Part shown: piece after piece, positions 34,508 to 42,415 of the stretch
Numbering within the stretch: position 1 is the first letter of the stretch
How the letters are laid out: every line of letters starts with the position of its first letter
From: Chelativorans salis
GTDB lineage: Bacteria > Pseudomonadota > Alphaproteobacteria > Rhizobiales > Rhizobiaceae
Assembly: GCF_025336525.1 (NCBI RefSeq)
Contig: NZ_JAOCZP010000003.1
Span: forward strand, 186,001 to 250,000
DNA: 64,000 bases
Direction: 5' to 3'
Position numbers and translations under genes: made by a program
The notes under the pieces: model-generated
What the model was told of the DNA's origin: nothing
Database searches by the model: none
What the model saw: the letters and a program-made list of their open reading frames with translations, nothing else

Positions 34508-35977
34508 ATGCAGGGTATGAGTAATCGTTTCAGCAATACCATCTCGCGCCGGCGGCTCTTGCAGGCCGGGGCCGGGTTCGCCGCGATGGCGTTTCCCACG
34601 TTTCGCCCCGGGCAAGCTACCGCCGGCAGCGAATATCGGATCACAGCGAAGCCGGCACGTGTGCCGCTGATCGGCGGCGGCTATCCGGAAACGGCGGTGT
34701 GGAGCTACGACGGCGCGGTGCCCGGGCCGGAAATCCGGGTCCGTCAGGGTGAACGGCTGCGGGTCGCCGTCGAGAACCGGCTCGACGAGGAGACCACCGT
34801 CCACTGGCACGGCTTGCGCGTGCCGAATGCCATGGACGGCGTGCCGCATCTCACCCAGGCGCCGATAGCGCCGGGAGAGACCTTCGTCTACGCCTTCGAC
34901 TGCCCGGATGCCGGCACCTTCTGGTATCACCCGCACCAGCGCGGTTCCGAGCAGGTGGACCGCGGCCTTTACGGTCCGCTAATCGTAGAGGAGCCTGAGC
35001 CGATCGTCGTCGACCGTGACGTCACATGGGTGCTTGACGATTGGCGGCTGCTGCCGGACGGGCAGATCAGCGATGACTTCGGCAACATGATGGACGCCGG
35101 CATGGCCGGACGGATCGGCAACACGGCCACTGTCAATGGCCGCCTGGCCGAAACCTTCGCCGTCAGTGGCGGCGAGCGCGTTCGCCTGCGGCTGATCAAC
35201 GCCGCGAACGCGCGCATCTTCGCCCTGACGTTCGAGGGCCACCACCCGCGCATCGTCGCACTCGACGGGCAGCCGGTCGAGCCGCACGCACCGGACAACG
35301 GCCGGGTCGTCCTGGGGCCGGCCATGCGCGCCGACCTCGTCATCGACATGACCGGTGCACCCGGCGCGCGTTTCCGGGTGATCGACACCTTCTATCGGAA
35401 CCTGGAGTACCGCCTGCTAGACCTCGTCTATGCCGACCGCCCCTTGCGTGAGGCCCCGCCCGACAGGCCCATCCGGCTATCCGACAATCCGTTGGCCGAG
35501 CCCGACATCGCCACCGCCGAAACCCATGAGGTCACTTTCGGCGGCGGTATGATGAGTGGAATGATGGGCGGCGGCATGACGGAGCGAGGCATGTCCGGCC
35601 AAGGCATGATGGGAATGATGGGCCGCATGATGGAAGGAATGCGTCACGGCGGCGTTTGGACGGTCAACGGCATCGCCGCCGAAGGTCACGTGATGGACCC
35701 GATGCTCACGCTCGCGCGCAGTCGCTCCTATATCCTTGCCCTCCATAACGATACCGCCTGGCATCATCCTATCCACCTGCACGGTCATTCCTTCCGCGTG
35801 CTTGGCCGCGAAGGCGCGCCGACGCGCCACCGTGAGTGGCAGGACACCGTGCTGATGGCACCGCGCGAGCGCGTCGAGATTGCGTTTGTCGCCGACAATC
35901 CAGGCGATTGGATGTTCCACTGTCACATCCTCGAACATCAGTCGGCCGGTATGATGGGCGTGATCAGGGTTACTTGA
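34508..35977 (+). CDS. Multicopper oxidase with Tat signal and Met-rich insert (CueO/CopA-like)
   Basis: 489 residues; ATG at 34508, with an alternative at 34517. A twin-arginine signal (SRRRLLQAGAGFAAMAF) directs export of the folded protein. Copper ligands are visible as HWHG (H99, H101), WYHPH, HPIHLHGH and HCHILEH, covering the T1 and T2/T3 sites. Between the second and third cupredoxin domains lies a Met/Gly/His-rich segment (GGGMMSGMMGGGM and onward to MMEGMRHGG), like the Met-rich region of CueO that binds Cu(I). Likely role: oxidising Cu(I) to Cu(II) in the periplasm for copper tolerance. Confidence 0.92.
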   Translation: MQGMSNRFSNTISRRRLLQAGAGFAAMAFPTFRPGQATAGSEYRITAKPARVPLIGGGYPETAVWSYDGAVPGPEIRVRQGERLRVAVENRLDEETTVHWHGLRVPNAMDGVPHLTQAPIAPGETFVYAFDCPDAGTFWYHPHQRGSEQVDRGLYGPLIVEEPEPIVVDRDVTWVLDDWRLLPDGQISDDFGNMMDAGMAGRIGNTATVNGRLAETFAVSGGERVRLRLINAANARIFALTFEGHHPRIVALDGQPVEPHAPDNGRVVLGPAMRADLVIDMTGAPGARFRVIDTFYRNLEYRLLDLVYADRPLREAPPDRPIRLSDNPLAEPDIATAETHEVTFGGGMMSGMMGGGMTERGMSGQGMMGMMGRMMEGMRHGGVWTVNGIAAEGHVMDPMLTLARSRSYILALHNDTAWHHPIHLHGHSFRVLGREGAPTRHREWQDTVLMAPRERVEIAFVADNPGDWMFHCHILEHQSAGMMGVIRVT

Positions 35978-36022
35978 GACTGCGTAGACAATGCAAAGAA
36001 TGCGAAGGAAGGAGCTTAGCTC

Positions 36023-36475
36023 ATGAAACGGACTCTTCCGATACCGACGATCGTCGCGGCAACCATCGCCGCCGCAGTGGCAAGCGGCGTGCCGGCAGCA
36101 GCAGCCGAGGCGAAAGCCGCGACCCTCTACAAGAACCCCCAATGCGGATGCTGCGAGGAATATGCGGAATACCTGCGCGATAACGGTTTCACGGTCTCGG
36201 TCAAACCCACGCACGACCTCGCCCTCATGAGCCGCGAGGCCGGCATCCCGGACGACTACCAGGGCTGCCACCTAGCTCGCATCGACGGCTACGTCGTCAG
36301 CGGCCATGTACCGGTGGGCGTCGTCGAGCGCCTCTTGAGCGAGCGTCCCGACATCAAGGGCATCACCCTGCCCGGCATGCCGATGGGTTCGCCCGGCATG
36401 GGTGGCGAGAAGTCGGAGCCGTTCACCGTCTACGGGATCGCCGACGGCGCACCCGAGGTTTACGCCGTCGAGTAG
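36023..36475 (+). CDS. DUF411 family exported metal-binding protein
   Basis: 150 residues with a signal peptide (about 1-28). The mature part has the DUF411 pattern TLYKNPQCGCCEEYAEYL, a CxCC thiol cluster in a thioredoxin-like fold, then GCHLARIDGYVVSGHVP and ITLPGMPMGSPGM. These proteins are commonly encoded beside copper-resistance genes, and the multicopper oxidase ends 45 bases upstream. A ribosome-binding site (GAAGGAG) precedes the ATG. It likely binds or shuttles copper in the periplasm; the exact activity of the family is not settled. Confidence 0.9.
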   Translation: MKRTLPIPTIVAATIAAAVASGVPAAAAEAKAATLYKNPQCGCCEEYAEYLRDNGFTVSVKPTHDLALMSREAGIPDDYQGCHLARIDGYVVSGHVPVGVVERLLSERPDIKGITLPGMPMGSPGMGGEKSEPFTVYGIADGAPEVYAVE

Positions 36476-36497
36476 GTAAAGCGGCCGCCAGCCCACC

Positions 36498-38609
36498 TCA
36501 CATCAAGTCGCGCACCAGCTCCGGGATGATCTGCAAGTCCCGGAGCGCTATCCGGAGGGCGGCCTGCTGCGGGCGCGAGAGCGCGGCGATCTCGACCTTG
36601 TTGGAGACCGGGATGCCCTGGTGCCGGTCGCGGCTCTGCTGGGCGAGCGTAAGCGAAAGCACGAGATTGTGGGCGGACCGTACGCGGTGGAGCGACACTT
36701 CGCTGCCGATCTCCCGCTCAAGCAGCCCTTCGAGGCGTGCGCGGGTAGAGCGTGCTCGGATGTCGTGGCGGATCGACAGCGTGCGCGCCGCCGATACGAT
36801 AGGGAAAAGGGCAAAGCGCTTGAGATCCAACCGCCCCTCTTCGGTGCGAAACCGCCCGAAAAGGGTGAACGGCGAGGCCAGGTTCGCAAGCTGCTCGCCA
36901 AGCAGCAGCGGAAACGGCGCCTCGGCATGCCCGCGCCGATAAGCCTCCTCGAAGAGCGCCTCGCCAAGCCGTCGATCGCCGTGCACGGGGCTCAGGTCGA
37001 AGAAGATATCGACGTTGAGAAGATCCTGAGGGCGGGAGCGCGTCACCCATTGGCCGACGCGCTCCTTCCAAAGCGCCAGCGAGCCGCGCCACTCGGCATT
37101 CTTCGCCATCACACCGCCGTCGCAATAGGAGATGCCGGCGGTGTCGAGCATGGCGGCGATACGTTCGCCCAGCCCGGCAAACCAGCAGTCCTCCGGTCCG
37201 TCCGGCTCTCCGCTTTCGTAGACGATGGCGTTGTCCTGGTCGGCGGCGAGCAGGCTTTCGCCCCGTCCGGCCGAGCCGAGCACGAGCAGGGCATAAGGCG
37301 AAGGTGGTCCGCCGAGGCCGGCATCCCGCATCTCCTGTTCGGCGAGTATCGCTGCCCGGCGCGTCATGGCCCGCAGTTCCTCGCTGACGATCTCGGCGAT
37401 GATGCGCGGATCCACCTCCTCGACGACCAATGCATTGGCCACGGTGGGAAGGCTGGCCCAGGCGACGGCCATCTCGGCGGTGGAGGCCGCGGCATCGATC
37501 GTGTCGTCGAGCTGGATCGCCACGCTGGCACGCAGCCGCAGGAGATCGCGCGCCGAGATCACACCGGCAAGCACTCCCTTTTCGTCGCGCACGCCAAGGT
37601 GGCGGATGCCGAGCCGCTCCATGCGGCCGATGGCGCGGTAGGCGAAGGCCTGGGCGCGGATGCTGACGAGCGGCCGGCTGGCAAGCGCGCCTGACCGCTG
37701 CTCAAAGCTCGTCTCCCCCTGCGCTGCCACCAGCTGCAGCACATCGCGCTCCGTGATAATGCCGTAATCCTCGATCAGCCCACCCGGCTCGCCGCTCTTG
37801 CTCACGAGTATCGAGCCGGTCTTCCTTTCCACCATTAAGGCCATTGCAGTGCGCAGCGGGGTCTCTTCGCGCACGAGAACTGGCTGGCGGCTCATGAGAT
37901 CGCCGACGTGATGGCGGTAGGCGAAGGGATCGACGGCGGCGAAGGATGGCAGTGTCTCCGGGCTGGAGGCCGGCTCGTCCCAACCGGCCCTGTGCTGCCG
38001 TTCCCGCTCCTCGGCAAGCCGCAACAAGGCGCGCTCGGCCTCGGCCAGTGTACGAATGCCGGCCGCATGCAGCCGGGGGAGAAGTGCCGTGAAGATTTTC
38101 GCCGCGGAGATGGCGTCCCCCAGCGCCTGGTGGCGCCCCGTCACCTCGACGCCTAGCCAGGCGGCGATCGCCTCCAGCGACGGGTCCCGGAGTTCCGGAT
38201 TGACGAGATGGCTCAGCGTGCGCACGCACAGGGTGCGCGGCCGCTTCCATTCGAGGCCGGCGCGCTGGGCCTCCTGCTTGGCGACCGCCGTATCGAAGCC
38301 GACGGCATAACCTACCAAAAGCCGCCCTGCGCGAAACTTTTCAAAGCGCCTCCAGGCCGTGGCGAAGCCGGGCGCCTGGCGCACCATCGCGTTGGTGATG
38401 CCGTGGATGCGCATGGCTTCGGGCGGAATGGGCACCGCGGGATCCACCAGGGTCTCGAAGGTGCGGTCCGGACACATCGCTCCGTCGGCGATGGCGACGG
38501 CGCCAAGCTGCACAATGCGCGCCTTGCGCGGATCAAGGCCGGTGGTCTCCGTATCGAGCGCCACCGCATCGAGCGCGATCAGCGGAACTGCTCCGACAAC
38601 CGCCTGCAT
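36498..38609 (-). CDS. Fusion of DEDDh exonuclease, CBS pair and DUF294 nucleotidyltransferase-like domains
   Basis: 703 residues. The N-terminal part (about 10-185) is a DnaQ-type 3'-5' exonuclease: DTETTGL (D19, E21), YAVGFD and HQALGDA give the DEDDh residues. Two CBS motifs follow (about 240-370). Residues about 420-560 form a GlnD-like nucleotidyltransferase (VLGSAGRGESLLAADQDNAI), followed by the DUF294 C-terminal helical domain. CBS-DUF294 proteins are widespread; addition of an exonuclease suggests nucleic-acid or nucleotide signalling controlled by adenine nucleotides bound to CBS. It converges with the DUF411 gene. Confidence 0.88.
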   Translation of the reverse strand: MQAVVGAVPLIALDAVALDTETTGLDPRKARIVQLGAVAIADGAMCPDRTFETLVDPAVPIPPEAMRIHGITNAMVRQAPGFATAWRRFEKFRAGRLLVGYAVGFDTAVAKQEAQRAGLEWKRPRTLCVRTLSHLVNPELRDPSLEAIAAWLGVEVTGRHQALGDAISAAKIFTALLPRLHAAGIRTLAEAERALLRLAEERERQHRAGWDEPASSPETLPSFAAVDPFAYRHHVGDLMSRQPVLVREETPLRTAMALMVERKTGSILVSKSGEPGGLIEDYGIITERDVLQLVAAQGETSFEQRSGALASRPLVSIRAQAFAYRAIGRMERLGIRHLGVRDEKGVLAGVISARDLLRLRASVAIQLDDTIDAAASTAEMAVAWASLPTVANALVVEEVDPRIIAEIVSEELRAMTRRAAILAEQEMRDAGLGGPPSPYALLVLGSAGRGESLLAADQDNAIVYESGEPDGPEDCWFAGLGERIAAMLDTAGISYCDGGVMAKNAEWRGSLALWKERVGQWVTRSRPQDLLNVDIFFDLSPVHGDRRLGEALFEEAYRRGHAEAPFPLLLGEQLANLASPFTLFGRFRTEEGRLDLKRFALFPIVSAARTLSIRHDIRARSTRARLEGLLEREIGSEVSLHRVRSAHNLVLSLTLAQQSRDRHQGIPVSNKVEIAALSRPQQAALRIALRDLQIIPELVRDLM

Positions 38610-38680
38610 AGAGCCTCCCCTTGCCCGCCCTGCCGCGTGAACGGCTTATAGCGCGCCTCCGTACCCTACGCCATCAGGCC

Positions 38681-39478
38681 CTACCCGATGCGCAGCGAGT
38701 CGTCGTCGAGTTCCTCGCCGCCCCGCACGCGACGGAACATGGCGACGAGGTCGTCCACGTCCATATTCTTGCGGCGCTCGCCGGCGATGTCGAGTACGAT
38801 CCGGCCTTCGTGCAGCATGATCGTGCGGCTGCCGAGATCGAGCGCCTGGCGCATGGAGTGGGTGACCATCAGCGTGGTCAATCCGTGCTCGGCGACCAGA
38901 CGGCGGGTAAGGTCGACGACGAACTCGGCCATGCCGGGGTCGAGGGCGGCCGTATGCTCGTCGAGGAGCAGCACCTCGGCACCAGCAAGCGTCGCCATGA
39001 CGAGGGCGAGCGCCTGGCGCTGACCGCCCGAAAGCAGGCCCATGCGGTCGCCCATCCGGTCTTCCAGATCGAGGCCGAGTTCGGCCACCCGCTCGCGCAA
39101 GTGCTTCCGCCGGTCGGCGTGAAGGGCGGACCTGAGGCCGCGCCGGGCGCCGCGCATGGCGGCAAGCGCCAGGTTCTCCTCGATGGAAAGGTCAGCGCAG
39201 GAGCCGGCAAGCGGATCCTGGAAAACCCGGGCCACGCGGCCGGCACGCTTGGCCGGGGCCTCCCGCGTGACGTCGCGGCCGCCGATCTTGATCCTGCCCT
39301 GCTGAGGCGGCGCGTCACCGGCGATCGCCGCCAGAAGCGTCGACTTGCCGGCCCCGTTGGAGCCGATGACGGTGGCGAATTCGCCCTCCGCCAGCGTCAA
39401 GTCAATGCCGTTGACGGCACGACGCTCGATCGGCGTGCCGGGATTGAAGGTGACGTGGAGCGCCTCGACGGAGATCAT
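38681..39478 (-). CDS. ABC transporter ATP-binding protein (TrpX-type system)
   Basis: 265 residues with Walker A GSNGAGKSTLL, signature LSGGQRQALAL, Walker B VLLLDEHTAALD and the H-loop MVTHSMRQAL. Its start overlaps the permease stop by four bases. Together with the permease and binding protein upstream it forms an ABC importer of the ABC_sub_bind class, some members of which import aromatic amino acids. Confidence 0.92.
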   Translation of the reverse strand: MISVEALHVTFNPGTPIERRAVNGIDLTLAEGEFATVIGSNGAGKSTLLAAIAGDAPPQQGRIKIGGRDVTREAPAKRAGRVARVFQDPLAGSCADLSIEENLALAAMRGARRGLRSALHADRRKHLRERVAELGLDLEDRMGDRMGLLSGGQRQALALVMATLAGAEVLLLDEHTAALDPGMAEFVVDLTRRLVAEHGLTTLMVTHSMRQALDLGSRTIMLHEGRIVLDIAGERRKNMDVDDLVAMFRRVRGGEELDDDSLRIG

Positions 39479-40359
39479 TGGACGGCCCTCCTGCGGGCTC
39501 GCAGCTTCGGCAGGATCAGCGCCAGCGTGACGAGGACGGCGGTCACGAGATTGAGGTCAGATGCCTTGAGGAAGAGAAAATCAGCCGAAAGGGCCATCTG
39601 CACGGCGACACGGTAGACGACCGAGCCAACGACCACGGAGAAAAGCGCCACCAGCATGGTGCGGCTGCGGAACAGCGTCTCGCCGACGATGACGGCGGCG
39701 AGCCCCACCACGATGGTGCCGACGCCCGAGGTGACATCGGCGAAGCCGGCGATCTGCGCAAATAGCGCGCCGCCCAGCCCCGTCAGCGCGTTCGACAGCC
39801 CCATGCCGAAATAGATCTGCCGACCGACATCGACACCGTTGGCCCGCGCCATGCGCGGGTTGGCGCCGGCCGCGCGCGTCGCAAGGCCGAAATCGCTGCC
39901 GAGAAAGCGCGCCAGCAGCAGCACGGTCGCCAGCACCAGGACAGCCAGCACTGCCGGCCGCACCAGATGGTCGGCAAGGCCGAGATCGTAGAACGGCGTG
40001 ATCACCGTTTCCTGATTGAGGACGGCCATATTGGGCCTGCCCATGATGCGCAGGTTGACCGAGAAGAGCGCGATCATGGTGAGGATCGAGGCGAGCAGGT
40101 TCAGGATGCCGAAGCGGACATTGAGGAACGCCGTCACCAGTCCGCACAGGGCGCCGCCAAAAGCGGCGAGCACACAGGCAAACCAGGGGTCCCAGCCGCC
40201 GGTGATCGCCACGGCGGCCACGGCCGCCCCCAACGGGAAGGAGCCGTCGACGGTGAGGTCCGGAAAGTCGAGCACGCGGAAGGCCAGAAAGACCCCGAGC
40301 GCGACGAAACCGTAGATGAGGCCGAGCTCGACGGCGCCCCAAAAAGCGATTGCAGACAT
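39475..40359 (-). CDS. ABC transporter permease (BPD_transp_2 type)
   Basis: 294 residues with eight or more hydrophobic helices, beginning GAVELGLIYGFVALGVFLAF, and with the branched-chain/sugar-type permease stretch RAAGANPRMARANGVD in the middle. It is encoded between the binding protein and the ATPase, its last codons overlapping the ATPase start. It forms the membrane channel of the TrpX-type importer. Confidence 0.92.
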   Translation of the reverse strand: MSAIAFWGAVELGLIYGFVALGVFLAFRVLDFPDLTVDGSFPLGAAVAAVAITGGWDPWFACVLAAFGGALCGLVTAFLNVRFGILNLLASILTMIALFSVNLRIMGRPNMAVLNQETVITPFYDLGLADHLVRPAVLAVLVLATVLLLARFLGSDFGLATRAAGANPRMARANGVDVGRQIYFGMGLSNALTGLGGALFAQIAGFADVTSGVGTIVVGLAAVIVGETLFRSRTMLVALFSVVVGSVVYRVAVQMALSADFLFLKASDLNLVTAVLVTLALILPKLRARRRAVQ

Positions 40360-40484
40360 TGGACCGAGGTGCTCCGCAGCGAATATCCCAAATTTGCGCC
40401 TTCCGGTGGCCTGAACCGGCGGTCAGTGCAAGGAAAAAATTCGCGGTGCGACTTTAGGGGCTGCCGGGGGCGAAGGCTCTCGCC

Positions 40485-40502
40485 GGCGCGCGCCCGCGCG
40501 CC
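40485..40502. other. GC-rich intercistronic stem-loop after the binding-protein gene
   Basis: GGCGCGC (40485-40491), loop GCCC and GCGCGCC (40496-40502) form a perfect 7-bp stem in the 198-base gap between binding-protein and permease genes. No T-run follows on the minus strand. Such stems often protect the 3' end of the abundant binding-protein mRNA; that role is inferred from position. Confidence 0.4.
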
Positions 40503-40557
40503 GACCTCAGTTTCACCGAACGAAGCCCCACTCTCCAGGAAATGGTGCCTTGTTGAC

Positions 40558-41511
40558 CTATTCGATAACCTTCGAGGCCCGCTGCACCATCTCATCCGGC
40601 AGCGTCACGTCCATGGCCTCCGCCGCCTTGCGGTTGATCACCAGGTCGGTGCCGGAGGCAAAGGTCACCGGGATGGTGCCCGGATCCTCACCCTCGAGCA
40701 CGCGCACCACCACTTCGGCGGTCTGCTTGCCGAGCTGGTAGTAGTCGAAGCCGATGGAGGCCAGCGTGCCGCGCTCCACCGAATCCGTGTCGCCGGAGAT
40801 CAGTGGCAGGTCATTCTGCTCCGCCACCGCAATCAACGCCTCGAGCGCGGAGACCACGGTGTTGTCGGTGGGCACGTATATGGCATCCGCCTTGCCGACC
40901 AGGCTACGCGCCGCCGCCTGTACGTCGGCCGACTTGTTGGCGGCCGCCTCGACCACCGAAAGCCCTTCCTCCTCGGCTGCGTTGCGGAAGTGCTCGAGCA
41001 GCGCCACAGAATTTGCCTCGCCGGGATTATAGACAAAGCCGATGCTTTCCACCGACGGCACCAGTTCCCTGATGAGCGCAACGTGCTCGGCGATGGGCGT
41101 CAGGTCGGACACGCCGGTGACGTTTCCGCCCGGCGCCTCGTTGGATTCGACCAGGCCGGCGGCCAGCGGGTCAGTGACCGCCGAAAAAACCACCGGGATG
41201 TCGCGGGTAGCCGCGGCCGCTGCCTGAGCGGAAGGGGTGGAGATCGGTACGATCACGTCCGGCGCGTCGCCCACGAACTCGCGCGCGATCTGGGCGGCCG
41301 TGGCGGGGTTTCCCTGCGCGGACTCGTAGGCGAACTCGAGGTTCTCGCCCTCGCGGTAGCCGGCCTCCTCCAGCCCGTCGCGTACGCCGTCACGCACGGC
41401 GTCGAGCGCCGGGTGCTCGACGATGGCCGTCACCGACACCTTGGCGGTCTGGGCTGAAGCTGCCGTCGCCAGGGCGAGGCTCGCTGCGGCGATAAGAAGA
41501 AGTTTTCGCAT
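40558..41511 (-). CDS. ABC transporter substrate-binding protein (ABC_sub_bind, TrpX-like)
   Basis: 317 residues with signal peptide MRKLLLIAAASLALATAASA. The mature domain matches the ABC_sub_bind family: VTAIVEHPALDAVRDGVRDGL, PDVIVPISTPSAQAA, IPVVFSAVTDPLAAGLV and DAIYVPTDNTVVSALEALI, each seen in part. The family includes TrpX-type tryptophan/tyrosine binding proteins; the true ligand is not predictable. It is first in the operon and sits downstream of a palindromic element (41608-41640). Confidence 0.92.
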   Translation of the reverse strand: MRKLLLIAAASLALATAASAQTAKVSVTAIVEHPALDAVRDGVRDGLEEAGYREGENLEFAYESAQGNPATAAQIAREFVGDAPDVIVPISTPSAQAAAAATRDIPVVFSAVTDPLAAGLVESNEAPGGNVTGVSDLTPIAEHVALIRELVPSVESIGFVYNPGEANSVALLEHFRNAAEEEGLSVVEAAANKSADVQAAARSLVGKADAIYVPTDNTVVSALEALIAVAEQNDLPLISGDTDSVERGTLASIGFDYYQLGKQTAEVVVRVLEGEDPGTIPVTFASGTDLVINRKAAEAMDVTLPDEMVQRASKVIE

Positions 41512-41607
41512 GGGTGTCTCCCTAGTCGATGTTGCCTGATGTTCTTATCGGGCGGACGGGCTGTTGGCCACGATCCGCCGCTACCGCATCGGCGCAGCCC
41601 CGAAAAC

Positions 41608-41640
41608 CGCCAACTGCAATGCAGCCGCCAACTGTTGGCG
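41608..41640. promoter_or_regulatory. Candidate operator upstream of the TrpX-type transporter
   Basis: CGCCAAC-T-GTTGGCG (41626-41640) is a perfect palindrome with a single central base. The nonamer CGCCAACTG also occurs at 41608-41616, 18 bases away in the same orientation. The element lies about 100-130 bases upstream of the binding-protein start and would suit a dimeric repressor or activator. No T-run follows, so it is not a terminator. Confidence 0.45.
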
Positions 41641-41770
41641 ACTTGCCCGGAGATGTCAATCTGGAGTGGATTTAAGCTGGTGCGGTTTGGGCTGGTTCAG
41701 CTTCGAGAGTGAGGCGACGCAGTTCGGCCGGGTGGACCCTCTTTGCGCCGCGGGACTGCGTGCGGCCCGC

Positions 41771-42187
41771 TCAGTCGTCGCGGTAGACCTTCTCCCGCCG
41801 CTCATGGCGTTCCTGCGCCTCGATGGAGAGCGTGGCGATCGGGCGGGCGTCGAGGCGCTTCAGCGAGATCGGCTCTCCCGTTTCCTCGCAATAGCCATAG
41901 GTGCCCTCGTCGAGGCGTTGCAACGCGGCATCGATCTTCGCGATCAGCTTGCGTTGGCGGTCGCGCGCCCTCAACTCGATGGCCCGGTCGGTCTCCGAGG
42001 AGGCACGGTCAGCGAGATCGGGGTGGTTGGCGTTCTCCTGTTGGAGCGCGTCTAGCGTCTCGCGCGCTTCTCGCAGAATCTCGCTTTTCCAGTTGATCAG
42101 CTTACCGCGGAAATAGGCACGCTGGCGCTCATTCATGAAGGGTTCATCCTCAGATGGGACATATTTGGCATCGACGGTATCACTCAT
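41771..42187 (-). CDS. dksA: DksA-type RNA polymerase-binding regulator with a one-Cys zinc site
   Basis: 138 residues. A coiled-coil hairpin (about 25-95, with the DxxDxA-like region around residues 56-62) is followed by the globular region GYCEETGEPISLKRLDARPIATLSIEAQ in parts. In four-Cys DksA the metal ligands are C-C-C-C; here they are C100, T103, S121 and A124. Alphaproteobacterial DksA proteins with this C-T-S-A set are known to act without zinc. DksA acts with ppGpp on RNA polymerase to adjust rRNA and stress promoters. Confidence 0.93.
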   Translation of the reverse strand: MSDTVDAKYVPSEDEPFMNERQRAYFRGKLINWKSEILREARETLDALQQENANHPDLADRASSETDRAIELRARDRQRKLIAKIDAALQRLDEGTYGYCEETGEPISLKRLDARPIATLSIEAQERHERREKVYRDD

Positions 42188-42415
42188 CGCTCACCCCACT
42201 GCTTACCAGCGGCGCCTATATATTCGGGCACGGCGGCGGCGACAAGCGTAAACCGTGCTGCAATAACACAATTGTCAGATTCGCCGATATTTTAAGGTGA
42301 AAGCTGTAAATCGCTCGACGGCGCGCAATTTTCGTTCCGCGGGCAGGCCTGCGCCAGCCATTTCATCGTCGCGCCCCATCGCCTATATCCGGAAGGCCTT
42401 GAACGAATCGGGGGA

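Noticed and set aside
39967-41457. 496-codon open frame on the plus strand across the ABC permease and binding-protein genes
   Set aside because: It crosses two well-supported genes and their gap and has no recognisable motif; the sense genes explain the region.
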